Positions 33,602 to 44,139 of a DNA stretch of 64,000 nucleotides are shown piece by piece. Position 1 is the stretch's first letter; the number at the start of each line of letters is the position of its first letter. The DNA comes from Viola odorata (taxonomy: Eukaryota > Streptophyta > Magnoliopsida > Malpighiales > Violaceae), in assembly GCA_963691705.1 (NCBI GenBank), contig OY829544.1, positions 39,825,917-39,889,916 of the forward strand. The letters are read 5' to 3'. The notes under the pieces are model-generated. The model was not told the origin of the DNA and ran no database searches. It saw only the letters and a program-made list of their open reading frames with translations. The position numbers and the translations under genes were made by a program.

Positions 33602-35964
33602 TCAACCTTCGGGGTGCCTCCGTTTCCAGCCTGCCGTTTTAGCTTGGCGAAAGCCCTCCTCATTAAGGTGGCCAGATCTTCGTTTGAAAGCGGCAGTGAC
33701 CTCATCGGGTTTGTACGCGTCGACCCCGTGGACTTCCTCAAAGCAAGCGACCAAAATAGCGGTAGTCTGCTCGACGTGCCACAGGCTCCTATCGGCCGAC
33801 TCTTCCTCCAGGGCAGCTTTCTCCTTGGCCAGGGATGACTTCTCAGTCTCCAAGGCAGTAAATTTGGCCCTCTCCACTGCCAAGGCGACAGACTGTTCTT
33901 CTTTCTGCTTCTGATGAGCCAACAATAAGTTCGTACGCTCCTCCAGTAACTTTTTCTTCTCATTCCGCTCTCGTACTAATTCTTCTAAGGAGGAGGAGAG
34001 AGAAGCAGCCTGACGCTGCGCCTCCTCCACCCAGTAGTGGAATTGCATCATATTTGTAAAAAGGTTGGAGCGTAATGAGTTCACCCTGTCAACCTCAGGC
34101 CTGGAAAGGAAGGCTTCTCGTTCTGTCGTAGACGCCAATACTTGAGAAGCCAGCAAAGCCATAACCTCATCCGAGCCATCACCCCCCAGTGCCGCCAGAC
34201 CAGTGTTATGCAGATCGTACAGTGCAACTTGATGGGTCACAGCAACGGCCCCACTTATCGGACTAAGATCTACCACAAAGTTAAAGGTGGTACCTCCTTC
34301 GCCATAACGGGCCGATAGGGGGATGCTTGAACGAATGAAGGCTAGAGGAAAAGGAGGGCGAGCTTGTGTAGACGAACCTCCTGGAGCAAAATAAACGCCA
34401 TGAGGCTGATAGCCTGAAAGATCTAACATAACCTCCTGATATCCCATGTTGGAGGAATATGCGTGAACGGGACCACCAAAAGAATTGGGCGAAACCTCGA
34501 AAGTCTCGCCTGTGCCCAAGTTCTCTAAAAATTCTGACGGATTCCCTCCCTGGGGAACAACCGTAGAGTCAAACCCGTCCGTAGGTCTATTCCCCACCTC
34601 GGCGGCAAAGGAAGATGGATTTCTGCCCTCCTCTTCCGGCCGCTGTCTCTTCTTTGATCCAGTCAGCGCATAGCCCAAATCCATATCGCCTGAGGGAAGA
34701 GCGGAGGTAGCGACAGCAATAGTGTCCTGCCAAAAACGCGATATGAAATAAAGAAAAGAAAGAAATCAAACAACGACAGACATAGAAATGCAGTACATCG
34801 TGGCTAAAAGGCACCCTCACCGTATTAGCGTTGGGAGGAAGTGCTTCTGAAGAGCCTGCCGCGTCCAGAGAAGGTGCAAGAGTGGCGACACTTCTCGTTT
34901 TTCTCTTCTTTTTTCCTTTGGCAATGGCCTTAGGAGCCTTGGAAGAAGAAGAAGGCTGGGCAGGAGGAGCAGCGATGGTCACAAGGGGATCGCCTGAAGG
35001 AATGTCAGGATCCCTCACACCGGCTGAAGAAGAGGAAACTTGAACAAGAGTAGCGAAAGTAGCCGGAAGATCGGTGGGGTTATCAGTTGCTTCCGTGGAA
35101 GTAGCTCTCTCTTTTTCTTCTCTCTCTTGAGCCCTTTTCAAGCGTCTCCTTACGCTCTCAGGTTTATAGTTGGGATCCGTCGCTGCGAAAGCACAAAATA
35201 ACGTCAGCATTAGTATCAGCGATAACAAAGAAAGGAGTAACGCGACACTCACGTTTAACACAAGATTGAATGTCCATTCTACAAGCCACTTGACGAATGT
35301 GAAGGCTGATTTCCAGTTTGAGCAATGTGTTTAACCAGTCTTGCTCACGTTTCGGAAGGGTCCCTGGTTGGCTCCAGACGTTGTCATCCACGTTTTGGTT
35401 AAACCCAGATCGCCACCAGGAACCAAGATCTCCAGGAAGATCTATCACAAAAAACTCCTTTTTCCAGCCATCAACGGAAGACTCGATATGGAGGAGTTTC
35501 CAGGTAAAAGACTTCAGAGAGTCATCATCAAAACGGGGCGATATCGTTATCACCCCCCGGTATTTCATCAGCTTAAAAAGAGATTTAAGCAGTAGAAGGG
35601 AAGGGGAAGTAATCCCTTTGTATTTGCAAAGTTCCAGAAAAGCATAAACACAACAATATGCATTTGGGGATAGTTGGGCCGGAGTTAGATCGCCAGCAAC
35701 AAGCAATTCTTTGACAAAAGAGTCAATGGGAAGCCGAAAGCCATAACGGAACATTTGCGCATACATGACCCTACGATTGCCTGTCAAAACGCTGTTCAAA
35801 CGTAGTGACTCAGGGGCAACAGTGGTTTTATAATCATCAGGAATATCAGCATTTTGGGCGGCCAAATGCTCACGGAGAGCGGCCTCAGATGTGATAGCAC
35901 TAGCCGTAATATCCGTCCTTTTCTCATCGGTGGATTTCGACTCAGTACGGCGAGTCTTAGCCAT
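33602..35964 (-). CDS. Antisense gene a1 of element B, spliced, intact (732 aa)
   Basis: ATG 35964. Exon 1 35964-35253 (712 nt), intron 35252-35183 (70 bp, GTGAGT...GCAG), exon 2 35182-34821 (362 nt), intron 34820-34727 (GTGAGG...GCAG), exon 3 34726-33602 (1125 nt); the joined frame has no stop. Residues ~45-235 hold the a1/a2 domain (YAQMFRYGFRLPIDSF, AQLSPNAYCCVYAFLELC, GVITISPRFDDDSL, WKKEFFVIDLPG). Exon 2 is charged, then Ser/Pro-rich, with KGKKKRKTRSVA as a likely nuclear signal. Exon 3 has a Glu/Lys/Ala-rich coiled coil (residues ~570-670) and a C-terminal EEGFRQAKT motif. It lies between pol and a2, opposite to gag-pol. Function unknown; a nuclear nucleic-acid-binding or regulatory protein is inference. 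Confidence 0.78.
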
Positions 35965-36589
35965 GGAAGAATTAAAGAATTAAAAGATGAAGAAGACGAT
36001 GGAAGAGAAAGGAAATACCTTCAGAGAAAAGTACTTCAAAGAGTCTTGAATAGTGGGGAGAAAATAAGACGGCTAAAAAAAAAAATGAGAAAGTGGGATG
36101 ATAAAAGAAAAGGGAAAAGAATAAATATTGGGTTTTATAACCCTAATGATCGAACGAAATGACGAATGCCACAGTCGTTGCATAGAAGCGACATAAGGAG
36201 CAGACTCAGGCAATGAGTACAATCCTAGGAAAGCGCTACAATGCCTCGGTTTAGGTAAAGTACTCGAGCACGCTAGCCCGTAGCGCTGGAAGAAATGGAC
36301 ACGTGTGCTTGCACAATCACGACTTTTCTAAGGAAAGGATAGCAAGCATTAAATGCTCTGAAAAGCAAGTACCATCTCTTGGGAAAAACAAGAGCGATAT
36401 AGCAAGAAAGAAGATAACGCAAGATGGCGTGGATTAAAAGAATAGCGTTGGGTTAACGCGAAAAGGCGAAATGAAAATCAAATAGCAATGAAATACAAGT
36501 ATTGTCGCACAACAAGGCGTTATTACAAGACAAAGAAGCAAATAAGCAGAAAATCTTCTAAATAGAGCAGCCTCGATTAATCATGGGCC
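35965..36589 (-). promoter_or_regulatory. a2-a1 intergenic region with a1 promoter (element B)
   Basis: On the minus strand a TATAAAA box (36139-36133) sits about 170 bp before the a1 ATG and a CACGTG at 36300-36305 about 160 bp further up. The rest shows no gene and should hold the 3' end of a2. Confidence 0.6.
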
Positions 36590-38822
36590 CTAGCAAGTGT
36601 CACGATCACCATTCCTCCGCTTTTCTCCAGAAGAAGGAAGATCTCTCTCATCTTCGCCCAAATCCTTCAGTCTCTTGGAAGCGCAATCGGTCAGCACTGA
36701 CGAGTCAATAGTTCCCTGGCGATAGAGACTCATAAATTCAGCGATACAAATCTCCATGGTCTTGTTCTTCCACCAGGCTATCTTTGAAGGCATTTTGGCC
36801 AAATCCGCATCACGAGATGCTATCTCTTCGCGAAGGAAGATATTCTTTCTGTCAGCCACCACCAATTCCGCCTCCAGAAGGTCTGTCTTAGCCTTCCCCT
36901 TTGATTTTTCTCGAGCAAGCTCAGCGCGACAGTCGTCCAACTCCGCCCGGGTCCGCTCCTGAAGCTGTGACAGCTCTGTTACCTTCCCTAAAGCAGCATC
37001 TAGTTCTCCCTTTAAATCAAGAGAAGGCTGAACCTTGTTACGCTGATCCTCAAAAAAGTAGTTTAACTCGCGGAAGCAGGCCAGCATGTCAGTCAGAAGA
37101 CGTGAATGTCGTACGTCGGGAGGACGCCGCAAGAACTCTTCTTTGTCCTTCGAAGAAGTAAACATTTGCCCCACTATCGGGCCCACTGGCTCCTCTCTCG
37201 ATGATGGGTCCGATACTCCTAAAGTACGGAGACCGTCGGTGCCAAGGGAAGACAAGTCCAGCTGATAAGCGATGGGGCCTTGAAGACCTTGAGGGGAAAG
37301 ATTGGCGATATAAGGAGGAGAGCAATTTTTTGCAGAATCACCAATGCCCGAAATCGAAGAAAGAAACAAAGGCTGAGGTTTCCGTGGGGGAGGAGCGATG
37401 GGATTCGGAGTTGGTAAGTTCACATCTAGAATAAAGGAGCGAATAGGGGAGCTAGGACCGCCAGACACCGAGGGAGGGCCAACCGCTGCCGAAGCGTCGT
37501 TAACCTTGGGAGGAATGGCAGAGGGCACCTTGGTAACTTCCGTCACTGGCAAGGGACCCGTAACGTGCGAGGCATCAACTTCCTCGGAAGGAACCCCATT
37601 GATTTCCTCCACGGAAGGAACTGGTGGGTCAGACTTCTCTTTGCGAACCTTCTTTACGAGATGCTTCGTTTCGGCAACGATCTCTTCGCTATCGTCCTCG
37701 GTTGACTCCGTGGCGGGATCACTTTTTCTAGACCTAAGTTTCATCCGTTGGGCAAGGGTGGCATGACGCAGCTCGGAACCAGTATCCATGCTTCCGCTAT
37801 CACTGTCAACCTCTTCAATCACGGGATTACTTGGGGCCACTCCCTTACCGCGAGACGGTAGCCAATTCTCAAGGAAACGGGAAGGTCGAGCCGATGTATT
37901 ACGTGTCGCGACGGTTTTGTTTCTCTTTCTTCGCGGCGGAATAGGCGGACGACTAGAGCCTTCGGGTAGAGGAGAAGGAGGTAATGTCTGAAGCGGCACC
38001 ACATTTAGAGGAGTGTCACTTTCCTCGGAGGATCGACCTTCAGCGTTACCTGCCGATAAAATATTTTAGTATGACAAGAGAGTCGAAGCGATAAGGCGAT
38101 AAAAGAAAAGACTCACCAACAACACACTTTGACAAAGGCCTGAACCGAGCAAATTCCCGAATGCGGAAAGGCCCTTCTATTTCTAATAAGGCGTTAACAT
38201 TGGATACATCCATGCTAGACAACACATCTGGTTCTCGCCAAGCGGCACTAGTAATCACTCAGTTGAAACCACCGCGCCAATATCGTGAGGGCAAGCGAAG
38301 GGTAAAGAATCCATTTTTCCAGTTGTCCACATTCTCTTGAAAACCTTGAAAATTCAGCCAGAAGAACCGAATAAGAGCACCATTCCATCTTGGGGTAATA
38401 TCCACTAAGCAGTTGTGGCACCTCAAGGTGAAAAACGTGCGGAACAGATCGAGCGATGGAGCAAAAATATGCTTCATCTCACACGAATGAAGAAAGGCGT
38501 AAAGCCCACACCAGGAAGGTGGAGTTATTTGAACGGGATTGAGATCGTAATGGTTTAGCAGTTTCATCAGAGAAGTATGAAGCGGGAGACGAAACCCGTA
38601 GGTAAACATCTTGAAATAAACCAACTGGAAAATCCCCCACATGGCATCAGTGAGCCGAGTATCCTTCAATGGGACAAAGGGGCGATATCCCGTGGGAAAA
38701 GTGATACCGTTCTCCTCTAACTCAGCCCTTAAAACCTCATTACAATCAAAAACACTACGGGCTCTCCTGACTTCGGGATCTAGAGGATTTTCGATAATTG
38801 CAGAAGGCCTAGCGCGAGACAT
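36590..38822 (-). pseudogene. Antisense gene a2 of element B, spliced, one stop
   Basis: ATG 38822 (MSRARPSAI...). Exon 1 38822-38117 is 706 nt, the same length as in element C. The intron is 38116-38050 (67 bp, GTGAGT...GCAG) and exon 2 is 38049-36590. Residues ~60-190 are the a1/a2 domain (YFKMFTYGFRLPLHTS, WCGLYAFLHSCEMK, CLVDITPRWNGAL, WKNGFFTLRLPS). Exon 2 has a basic patch (PPRRKRNKTVATRN), Ser/Pro-rich spacer and a coiled coil (LLEAELVVADRKN, IFLREEIASRDADLA). A single TGA at 38259-38261 (an Arg codon in A) interrupts exon 1; otherwise 721 codons are open. Function unknown; paralogue of a1. Confidence 0.75.
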
Positions 38823-39011
38823 AATGGAATGGAAAGTAAAGCTATGGCAATAGAGAAGCAAAATACCTGGAGCAGAGAACCAGTGAACCGGCCGTCGGCA
38901 CCGACGAGCAATTGCAGTGAAGTCCCTCGAGAAGAAAGAAGCACAGAAGAAAGGAAATACGAAGAATTTCGAAATATTAGCAAAAAATACTAAAAGAGAG
39001 GAGCAAATTCC

Positions 39012-39062
39012 TTATAAAGGTTAAACCTAAAAAAGGAACAGCCTGTGAAAATAAAACACGTG
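39012..39062 (-). promoter_or_regulatory. Likely promoter of a2 (element B)
   Basis: Minus-strand TTTATAA box at 39018-39012, about 190 bp before the ATG, with CACGTG at 39057-39062 just upstream. Confidence 0.55.
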
Positions 39063-39229
39063 CAGAGTGGAAAAGGACACATGGGCAGTCATCAATGTCT
39101 TTTAAGAAAGACAGTTACTGACTGAAAATTGATAAGCGGTTGCACTCAGCGAAAGGCCTACTCCCGCGATAATCCTGGAAACATAAAGGAAGAGGAGAGG
39201 CAAAAGAGCGAAAAGAAATAAAAGCGTCA

Positions 39230-39235
39230 TTTATT
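39230..39235 (-). terminator. Poly(A) signal AATAAA after a3 (element B)
   Basis: AATAAA on the minus strand about 50 bp after the a3 stop; a similar signal follows a3 in element C. Confidence 0.5.
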
Positions 39236-39283
39236 TATTATTTAAAGCCATACGGCATCTACAAAGAGGCATGGTATGCCCAA

Positions 39284-39715
39284 CTATTCACCGTCAGACC
39301 AGGAGATGCCATAGCAGTAGACCACGTCATCATCATCCTCACCTAAAAGTGAGGGATCTTCGCCAGTGAAAGGGAAAGGTTCCTCAACCCTCTCCCCCAC
39401 GCGAGTGGATGATCGATCCGACTCCTCCTTGACAGATGGCGACACCGCTTTAACTACTGAACAAGCAGAGGGAGCCCCTTGCGGTGACTGGTCAGGAGGG
39501 AAGGACGTTTCCTTCCCTTCCGAAGAGAAAGAAGCAAGAGAATCGAAGAACGACTTAGATGCCTTCGCAGCATCTTTCCTCCGCCTCTTGCGGCCCCGTC
39601 GGCGAACAGGCGGCCTCCAGGGAGGCGACGGAGGAGGATTATCTGAATCAAGAGAAGTTGGAGGAGTTGGTGGAGAATCTCGAGTGAACGTATCTAAAAA
39701 GTAAGAATCAGCCAT
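39284..39715 (-). CDS. Antisense gene a3 of element B, intact (143 aa)
   Basis: The start is ATG 39715 (MADSYFLD...), because this is where A and C align; the frame also extends upstream. It is unspliced. It has a Pro/Ser/Asp-rich N-terminus (PPTPPTSLDSDNPPPSPPWR), then a strongly basic run RRRGRKRRRKD (residues ~38-48) that looks like a nuclear signal. A low-complexity middle follows, then an acidic aromatic tail (GEDDDDVVYCYGISWSDGE). The N-terminus and tail are conserved in all three elements. Function unknown; I know no family. The layout suggests a small nuclear adaptor, which is inference. Confidence 0.7.
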   Translation of the reverse strand: MADSYFLDTFTRDSPPTPPTSLDSDNPPPSPPWRPPVRRRGRKRRRKDAAKASKSFFDSLASFSSEGKETSFPPDQSPQGAPSACSVVKAVSPSVKEESDRSSTRVGERVEEPFPFTGEDPSLLGEDDDDVVYCYGISWSDGE

Positions 39716-39785
39716 GAGATCACAAAATATTAATAAAAGGAAAAAACAGCAAGGAGACGAAAAATAACGAGGGGAAGAAGATCCC

Positions 39786-39792
39786 TTAAATA
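39786..39792 (-). promoter_or_regulatory. TATA-like box of a3 (element B)
   Basis: Minus-strand TATTTAA about 75 bp before the ATG, in the context GGCTATTTAAGGG; element A has CTATTTAAGGGG at the same distance. Confidence 0.55.
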
Positions 39793-39982
39793 GCCAGAAA
39801 ATTAGGAAAAAGGATCTTCGATCTTCCAACCCGACTCTTGAGAAAAGACGCGTGTACAGCCTGAAGTGCAGATATGGATTTACAGTCACACCTGTTGAGA
39901 TTTTCCCCTGATCGAGGAAAACCAGAAAGTACATTTACATGCCAGGAGGAAAGGAGAAAAGGCCCAAAGGGAGCCATCGCTA

Positions 39983-40360
39983 TCAGGCGTCAGAGCCAGC
40001 GTCCTCAGGCACTTCGGGAAGGTCTCTCAGAGAATCCATGACCAGAATCAGATCATGGGAGGTGGCTCTCATTCCCTTCAAGCAGCACCCCAGCATATCC
40101 TTGCGTTGCTGCAGCATGGCAATCACCACTTGAATCCGAGCGATGGAGGCAGCCAACTTTGACACGCTCTCCAAAGGGCTGAAATCCTCTAGAGACGTGG
40201 CTCCCAGCCTAGAATGAAGAGGGGTCAGCATTCCTTGCAGCTCCAAGATGTCCTCAGAGGTCTTGACCAGCATGTTCTCCAGGAACCCGACATCGCCATC
40301 ATTGAGGTTCTTGAGAGAATGGCCCTTGGAAAGGAGGAAATTCTTAGTCAAATGATCCAT
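39983..40360 (-). CDS. Antisense gene a4 of element B, intact (125 aa)
   Basis: ATG 40360 (MDHLTKNFLLSKGHSLKNLN...). A single exon. It is predicted mostly helical, with regular Leu/Ile/Val spacing. Conserved segments are DVGFLENMLVKTSEDILELQ (residues ~23-42), SLEDFSPLESVSKLAA and MLQQRKDMLGCCLKGMR, and the end is acidic (PEVPEDAGSDA). It corresponds to A 45257-45632 and C 47873-48256. It has no transmembrane segment or signal peptide and is not a known Gag, Env or protease. Unlike in A and C, about 980 bp separate it from the 3' LTR. Confidence 0.72.
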   Translation of the reverse strand: MDHLTKNFLLSKGHSLKNLNDGDVGFLENMLVKTSEDILELQGMLTPLHSRLGATSLEDFSPLESVSKLAASIARIQVVIAMLQQRKDMLGCCLKGMRATSHDLILVMDSLRDLPEVPEDAGSDA

Positions 40361-40410
40361 GATGTGAATTGCCAGAGATGAGGAGAACGTGGGTGGAGAA
40401 AGCTCCCCAA

Positions 40411-40416
40411 TTTATA
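40411..40416 (-). promoter_or_regulatory. TATA box of a4 (element B)
   Basis: Minus-strand CTATAAATTG about 50-55 bp before the ATG. Confidence 0.55.
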
Positions 40417-41300
40417 GGCCCCAAGAGGGAGGCCTTGGAAAGAACAAAGAGGTCCTCAAAAGGCGAGCCGTCCCGTCACCCTTAAAGACTGATAAGCCTG
40501 AAGCAGAAGCAAAGGTTGATGCTCCTATGCTATCGGTGATATGGATGTTCGAAGGGATGCGAGATAAAGTATGGGAAAACACCAAAAGGCACGATATCAC
40601 GGGTAGCCATGACGTAAAAGCCATATGGTTACCGGTATCCACAGTGTAAGGCCGCGTTGATGTCGCAGGTGGCCTTAGATGCGTAAAACCTCGTCGACAT
40701 CGCAGGCATCTGGTGGTATAAAGTCGCGCTAATCATAGGCAGCTGATGGCGTAAAGCCGCGATGATATCGTTGTTTCCCTAAGCGAAAGAGGAAAATGGG
40801 GCCCGCGTGACCTCAAACCCCTGTAAGTACAAAGTTTACTAACTTCTCTATAAAGGCCTATCTCCTCCGTGTGTTTGCAGTACACTTGAAAGGATGACGG
40901 ACCCGGAATGAATGCAAAATCCACGACATGACATGGTTGCAGTCCTTGGTGGTATCACAAGTGACCCATCAGCAGCCCTTCCAGGACATGAATAAAGTTG
41001 AGACTCCGTAAGCCCTGCCAAGAGGCCAAATAGACTAACATCGCTGGGCGAAAGCAATGCCCTCATGATCACGAGCGTAATAGCAGTGTCTCTCGTGGAC
41101 CTCTTAACGCCTCAGGAAAATAGGCCTCTAGATAAGAATGAAGGACGGAATCCGCTTGTTCGCTGGGAAGCTTCAGAACTAAGTTCCAGCTCATCACTTA
41201 AACACGGTTAACGGCGGGCAGTCAGAGAAGCTCAGAGATCCTGCAGACATACCGCCCCACGAAAGAACAAGTTTTCATCTAAGATTTCAGACATGGACAA
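40417..41300. other. Extra spacer between a4 and 3' LTR, only in element B
   Basis: About 0.9 kb with no gene. At 40646-40765 there are about three and a half ~35-bp repeats with GTAAAGCCGCG-like starts and GACATCGCAGG-like centres. A and C have under 200 bp here. Confidence 0.55.
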
Positions 41301-41339
41301 CCCTTGGTAAACACTCGGGCTCGTTTTTAGTTGGGCTTA
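41301..41339 (+). promoter_or_regulatory. Conserved boundary block before the 3' LTR (element B)
   Basis: A 39-bp block beginning CCCTTGGTAAACACTCGGGC and ending AGTTGGGCTTA touches the LTR. It is nearly identical in A (45802-45840) and C (47678-47716, complement). It occupies the place of the polypurine tract although it is not purine-rich. Confidence 0.7.
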
Positions 41340-41881
41340 TGATAACAATCAAGACAGCCCTAACGGTGCTTCCACACTTACGGCTCCCGCCGGGACGATT
41401 TCCCATAAGACCCGCAAGATATCTTCATATCGCCCGAGAATCAGCGAAGGATTCCTAGGATGGTCGACATCAGCGGGGGCGGGGGGGGGGGGGGGGGGGG
41501 GGGGGCTCACGCGACTCTATACGCACGGCACCATCCCATCCTAGGGACCCACGAGGTTATCGTTCTCGGCAACCCGTCAGATATCGCTCATGACGTCATC
41601 CATCGGTATCGCTTGTGACGTCACCATCAGACATCGCTTGGATTGTTATCGCCAGATATCGCCAAATAGGCCTATAAATACCCCTATTTTTCCTCTCAGA
41701 AGGTAAGATCGAGATCACTGAGACGAACCTCTGTTGTTTTTGAAACCTGAACTGACTTAAGCATCGGAGTGTCTACGCCGGAGCCTCCCTCCGGCGCTTT
41801 GCAGGTACACTTGAGATTGACCGCCACCGTTCCGATCAGGCACGACTCCGAATCTTATAAGACTGTCGTCGAATCTTATCA
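41340..41881 (+). repeat. 3' LTR of element B (542 bp)
   Basis: Same features as the 5' copy: TATAAAT at 41673-41679 and the inverted repeat at 41777-41795. The G tract differs: GGGGG, C, then 25 G (41481-41505). Confidence 0.9.
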
Positions 41882-41886
41882 AAGCG

Positions 41887-43870
41887 CCTTAGTTATTTTT
41901 GAGAAACCCTTGCCAGGTCCGCATCGCGAGCCGATATCTCTTCGCGAAGGAATGAGTTTCTCTTGTCAGCCGCTACTAGCTCAGCTTTAGCCACCGCCAA
42001 CTCCGCTTCCAAAAGTTTTGCTTTGGCTTTCCCCTTTGATTTTTCTCATGCAAGCTCGGCACGACAATCATTTAGCTCTGCCTGGGTACGAGTTTGAAGC
42101 TGAGTCAACTCCGTCACCTTGGTCAGGGCGGCATCTAACTGCTCCTTTAATGCGGGAGAGCCTCGAAGTTTGTCACCATAAGCACCAAGGAGATAATGCA
42201 TTTCGCGGAAGCTGGCAAGAGCATTATTCAGAACTCGCGAATGTTGGATATCGGGGGGAAGCCGCAATAATTCCACCTTGGCTTTGAGAGAGCCAAATAT
42301 CCCACCCACCAGAGAGCCTACCGGCTGATCTCGTGATAACGGATCCGATATCCCAGAGCACGAAGTTCGCTAGTACCAAAGGTGGACAGATCCAGGCGGT
42401 AAGAAGAAATCCCCCCGGGAGTCTGGAGGAGAAAGGTTGGCGACAAAAGGAGGAGAGCAACTTTCGACGGAATCGCCGAGGCTAGAAATGGATGTGAAGA
42501 GTAATGGTTGAGGGCTCCTTGATGGAGGGGCGGAAGGGATGCTCGAATCAGGAATCGACCACGTCAGGAATATAAGATGAAATGGGAGAGTCCGGGGCGT
42601 CAATTGGTGGAGGTGGATCTGGCACCGAAGAGGTTTTAGCAACCTCGGGGGGAACGACCATTGATGCCTAAGCGACCTTTGTCGCTTGAGAAGTACTCAC
42701 CACGGCAGGAGCATCAACGTTTGCGATAGGGACTTCATCAATTTTCTTCAAGAAAATCCCAGCAGCTTGGGTAGTTTTCTTAGCTCTGAGTTTCTTTTGC
42801 TGCACTGCGGAAGCATGGAGAAGTTCTGTCTCAATATTCGTGTCCTCGTTATCGCTCACGACTGTCTCAGTTTTGGGACGACTTATGGTTGTTCTCTTGC
42901 TTCGGTCCGGCAGCCAATTGTTAAGAAAACCAGAGGCCCTAGCAGAAATCGCGTGCCCCCTCGCGGCAACTATCTTAGTCCTCCTCTTTTTTGGAAAAAC
43001 AGTTTGACGGTTGGAACTCTCGGGTGGGGGAGAGGCCGATAGCGTTTGAAGGGGCGTCACATTTAAAGGAGCGGTATCCATTCTAGGCGCTTGATCTTCA
43101 GTATCGTCTGCCACCAAGACATGTTAGAGCAATGAGCAAGTTGAAGCGATAACACAAAAAGGAAACTCACCTATAATACACTCCGTCATAAGCCGGTACA
43201 AGGCAAACTCTCGGATGCGGAAGGAGAAATTTATGTCCAGCAAGGCGTTAGCCTGACGTAACTCTTCTCTATACAGCACTGCTGGGTTTACCCAAATGGA
43301 ATCGACAAACCTGCGGTTAAAGCCCTTAGGCCAAGGGCAGAAAGGAAGACTAACAATGAAGAAGCCACTTTTCCAATCCACTACAGTCCCCTCGTAACCC
43401 TTGAATCTCTGCCAGAATGACTGCGCGAACGCGTCATTCCATCTCGGGGTGATATCAACCAAACAGTCGTGACATTTGAAATAAAAAAATTTGCAGAATA
43501 AATTGACAGACGGAGTAAATATACTCTGCAGTTTGCAAGCGCGAAGAAAGGCATAAATTCCGCACCAGGAGGAAGGGGTTATCTGAGCTGGGTCGATATC
43601 GTACTGACGCAGCAACTTCTTTACAGACTCATGAATGGGAAAGCGAAAACCATAAAGGAACATCTTAAAATAAACCATCCTATCACTCTTGGACAAGGGG
43701 TCATGAAGCCGCTGACCCACCTCAGGAATCCTAACGGAAAAACCAGGAGGAAAGGTAATACCCTGACCCTCCAGCGCAGCCTTTAGAACCGCGTCACAAG
43801 TAAAGATACTGGGTGTTCTCTCGATTTTTGAATCCATAGGCATCTGAAGACCCCTAGGGTCTCTAGTCAT
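41887..43870 (-). pseudogene. Antisense gene a2 of element A, spliced, broken and split by B
   Basis: ATG 43870 (MTRDPRGLQMPMDSK...). Exon 1 43870-43171 (700 nt), intron 43170-43108 (GTGAGT...GCAG), exon 2 from 43107. The domain is intact (YFKMFLYGFRFPIHES, WCGIYAFLRACKLQ, CLVDITPRWNDAF, WKSGFFIVSLPF). Exon 2 carries KKRRTKIVAARG, then a TAG at 42668, a frame change before 42642 and a TGA at 42046. It reads LREEISARDADLARV just before the insertion of element B at 41886. Domain order matches B and C. Confidence 0.72.
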
Positions 43871-44068
43871 GCGCATAATGAACCACTGAGAAGAAAATCT
43901 GAGGAAAATGGAGCAAAAATACTTGGAATAAGAAGGCAATGTGTAGGCCGCCGGCGCCGATAAGCGTTGAAGAAATTTTCTTCGAATAAAGGAAGAAGCA
44001 AAAGAGAGAAGATGATGGGAAGAATTTCTAAGCGCGAGCAAAAGTGTTAAAAGAAAACAGTTGCTCCC

Positions 44069-44139
44069 TTTTATAGGTTGACCTGAGTACCTAACAGCCT
44101 GTGAAAACGAGACGCGTGCGAAACAGGAATTGACACGTG
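44069..44139 (-). promoter_or_regulatory. Likely promoter of a2 (element A)
   Basis: Minus-strand CCTATAAAAGGG (box at 44075-44069) about 200 bp before the ATG, with CACGTG at 44134-44139. Confidence 0.6.

Larger units (their letters stand above)
26087..41881 (+). mobile_element. Element B: Tat-lineage Ty3/gypsy retrotransposon nested in A
   Basis: LTRs 26087-26623 and 41340-41881 (about 540 bp) are flanked by a perfect duplication AAGCG (26082-26086, 41882-41886). Total length is 15.8 kb. The layout equals A: gag-pro-pol, hairpin array, antisense a1-a4. About 16 LTR differences are seen by eye outside the poly-G tract, so it is younger than A. The gag-pol frame has about nine lesions, while a1, a3 and a4 are intact and a2 has one stop. 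Confidence 0.92.
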
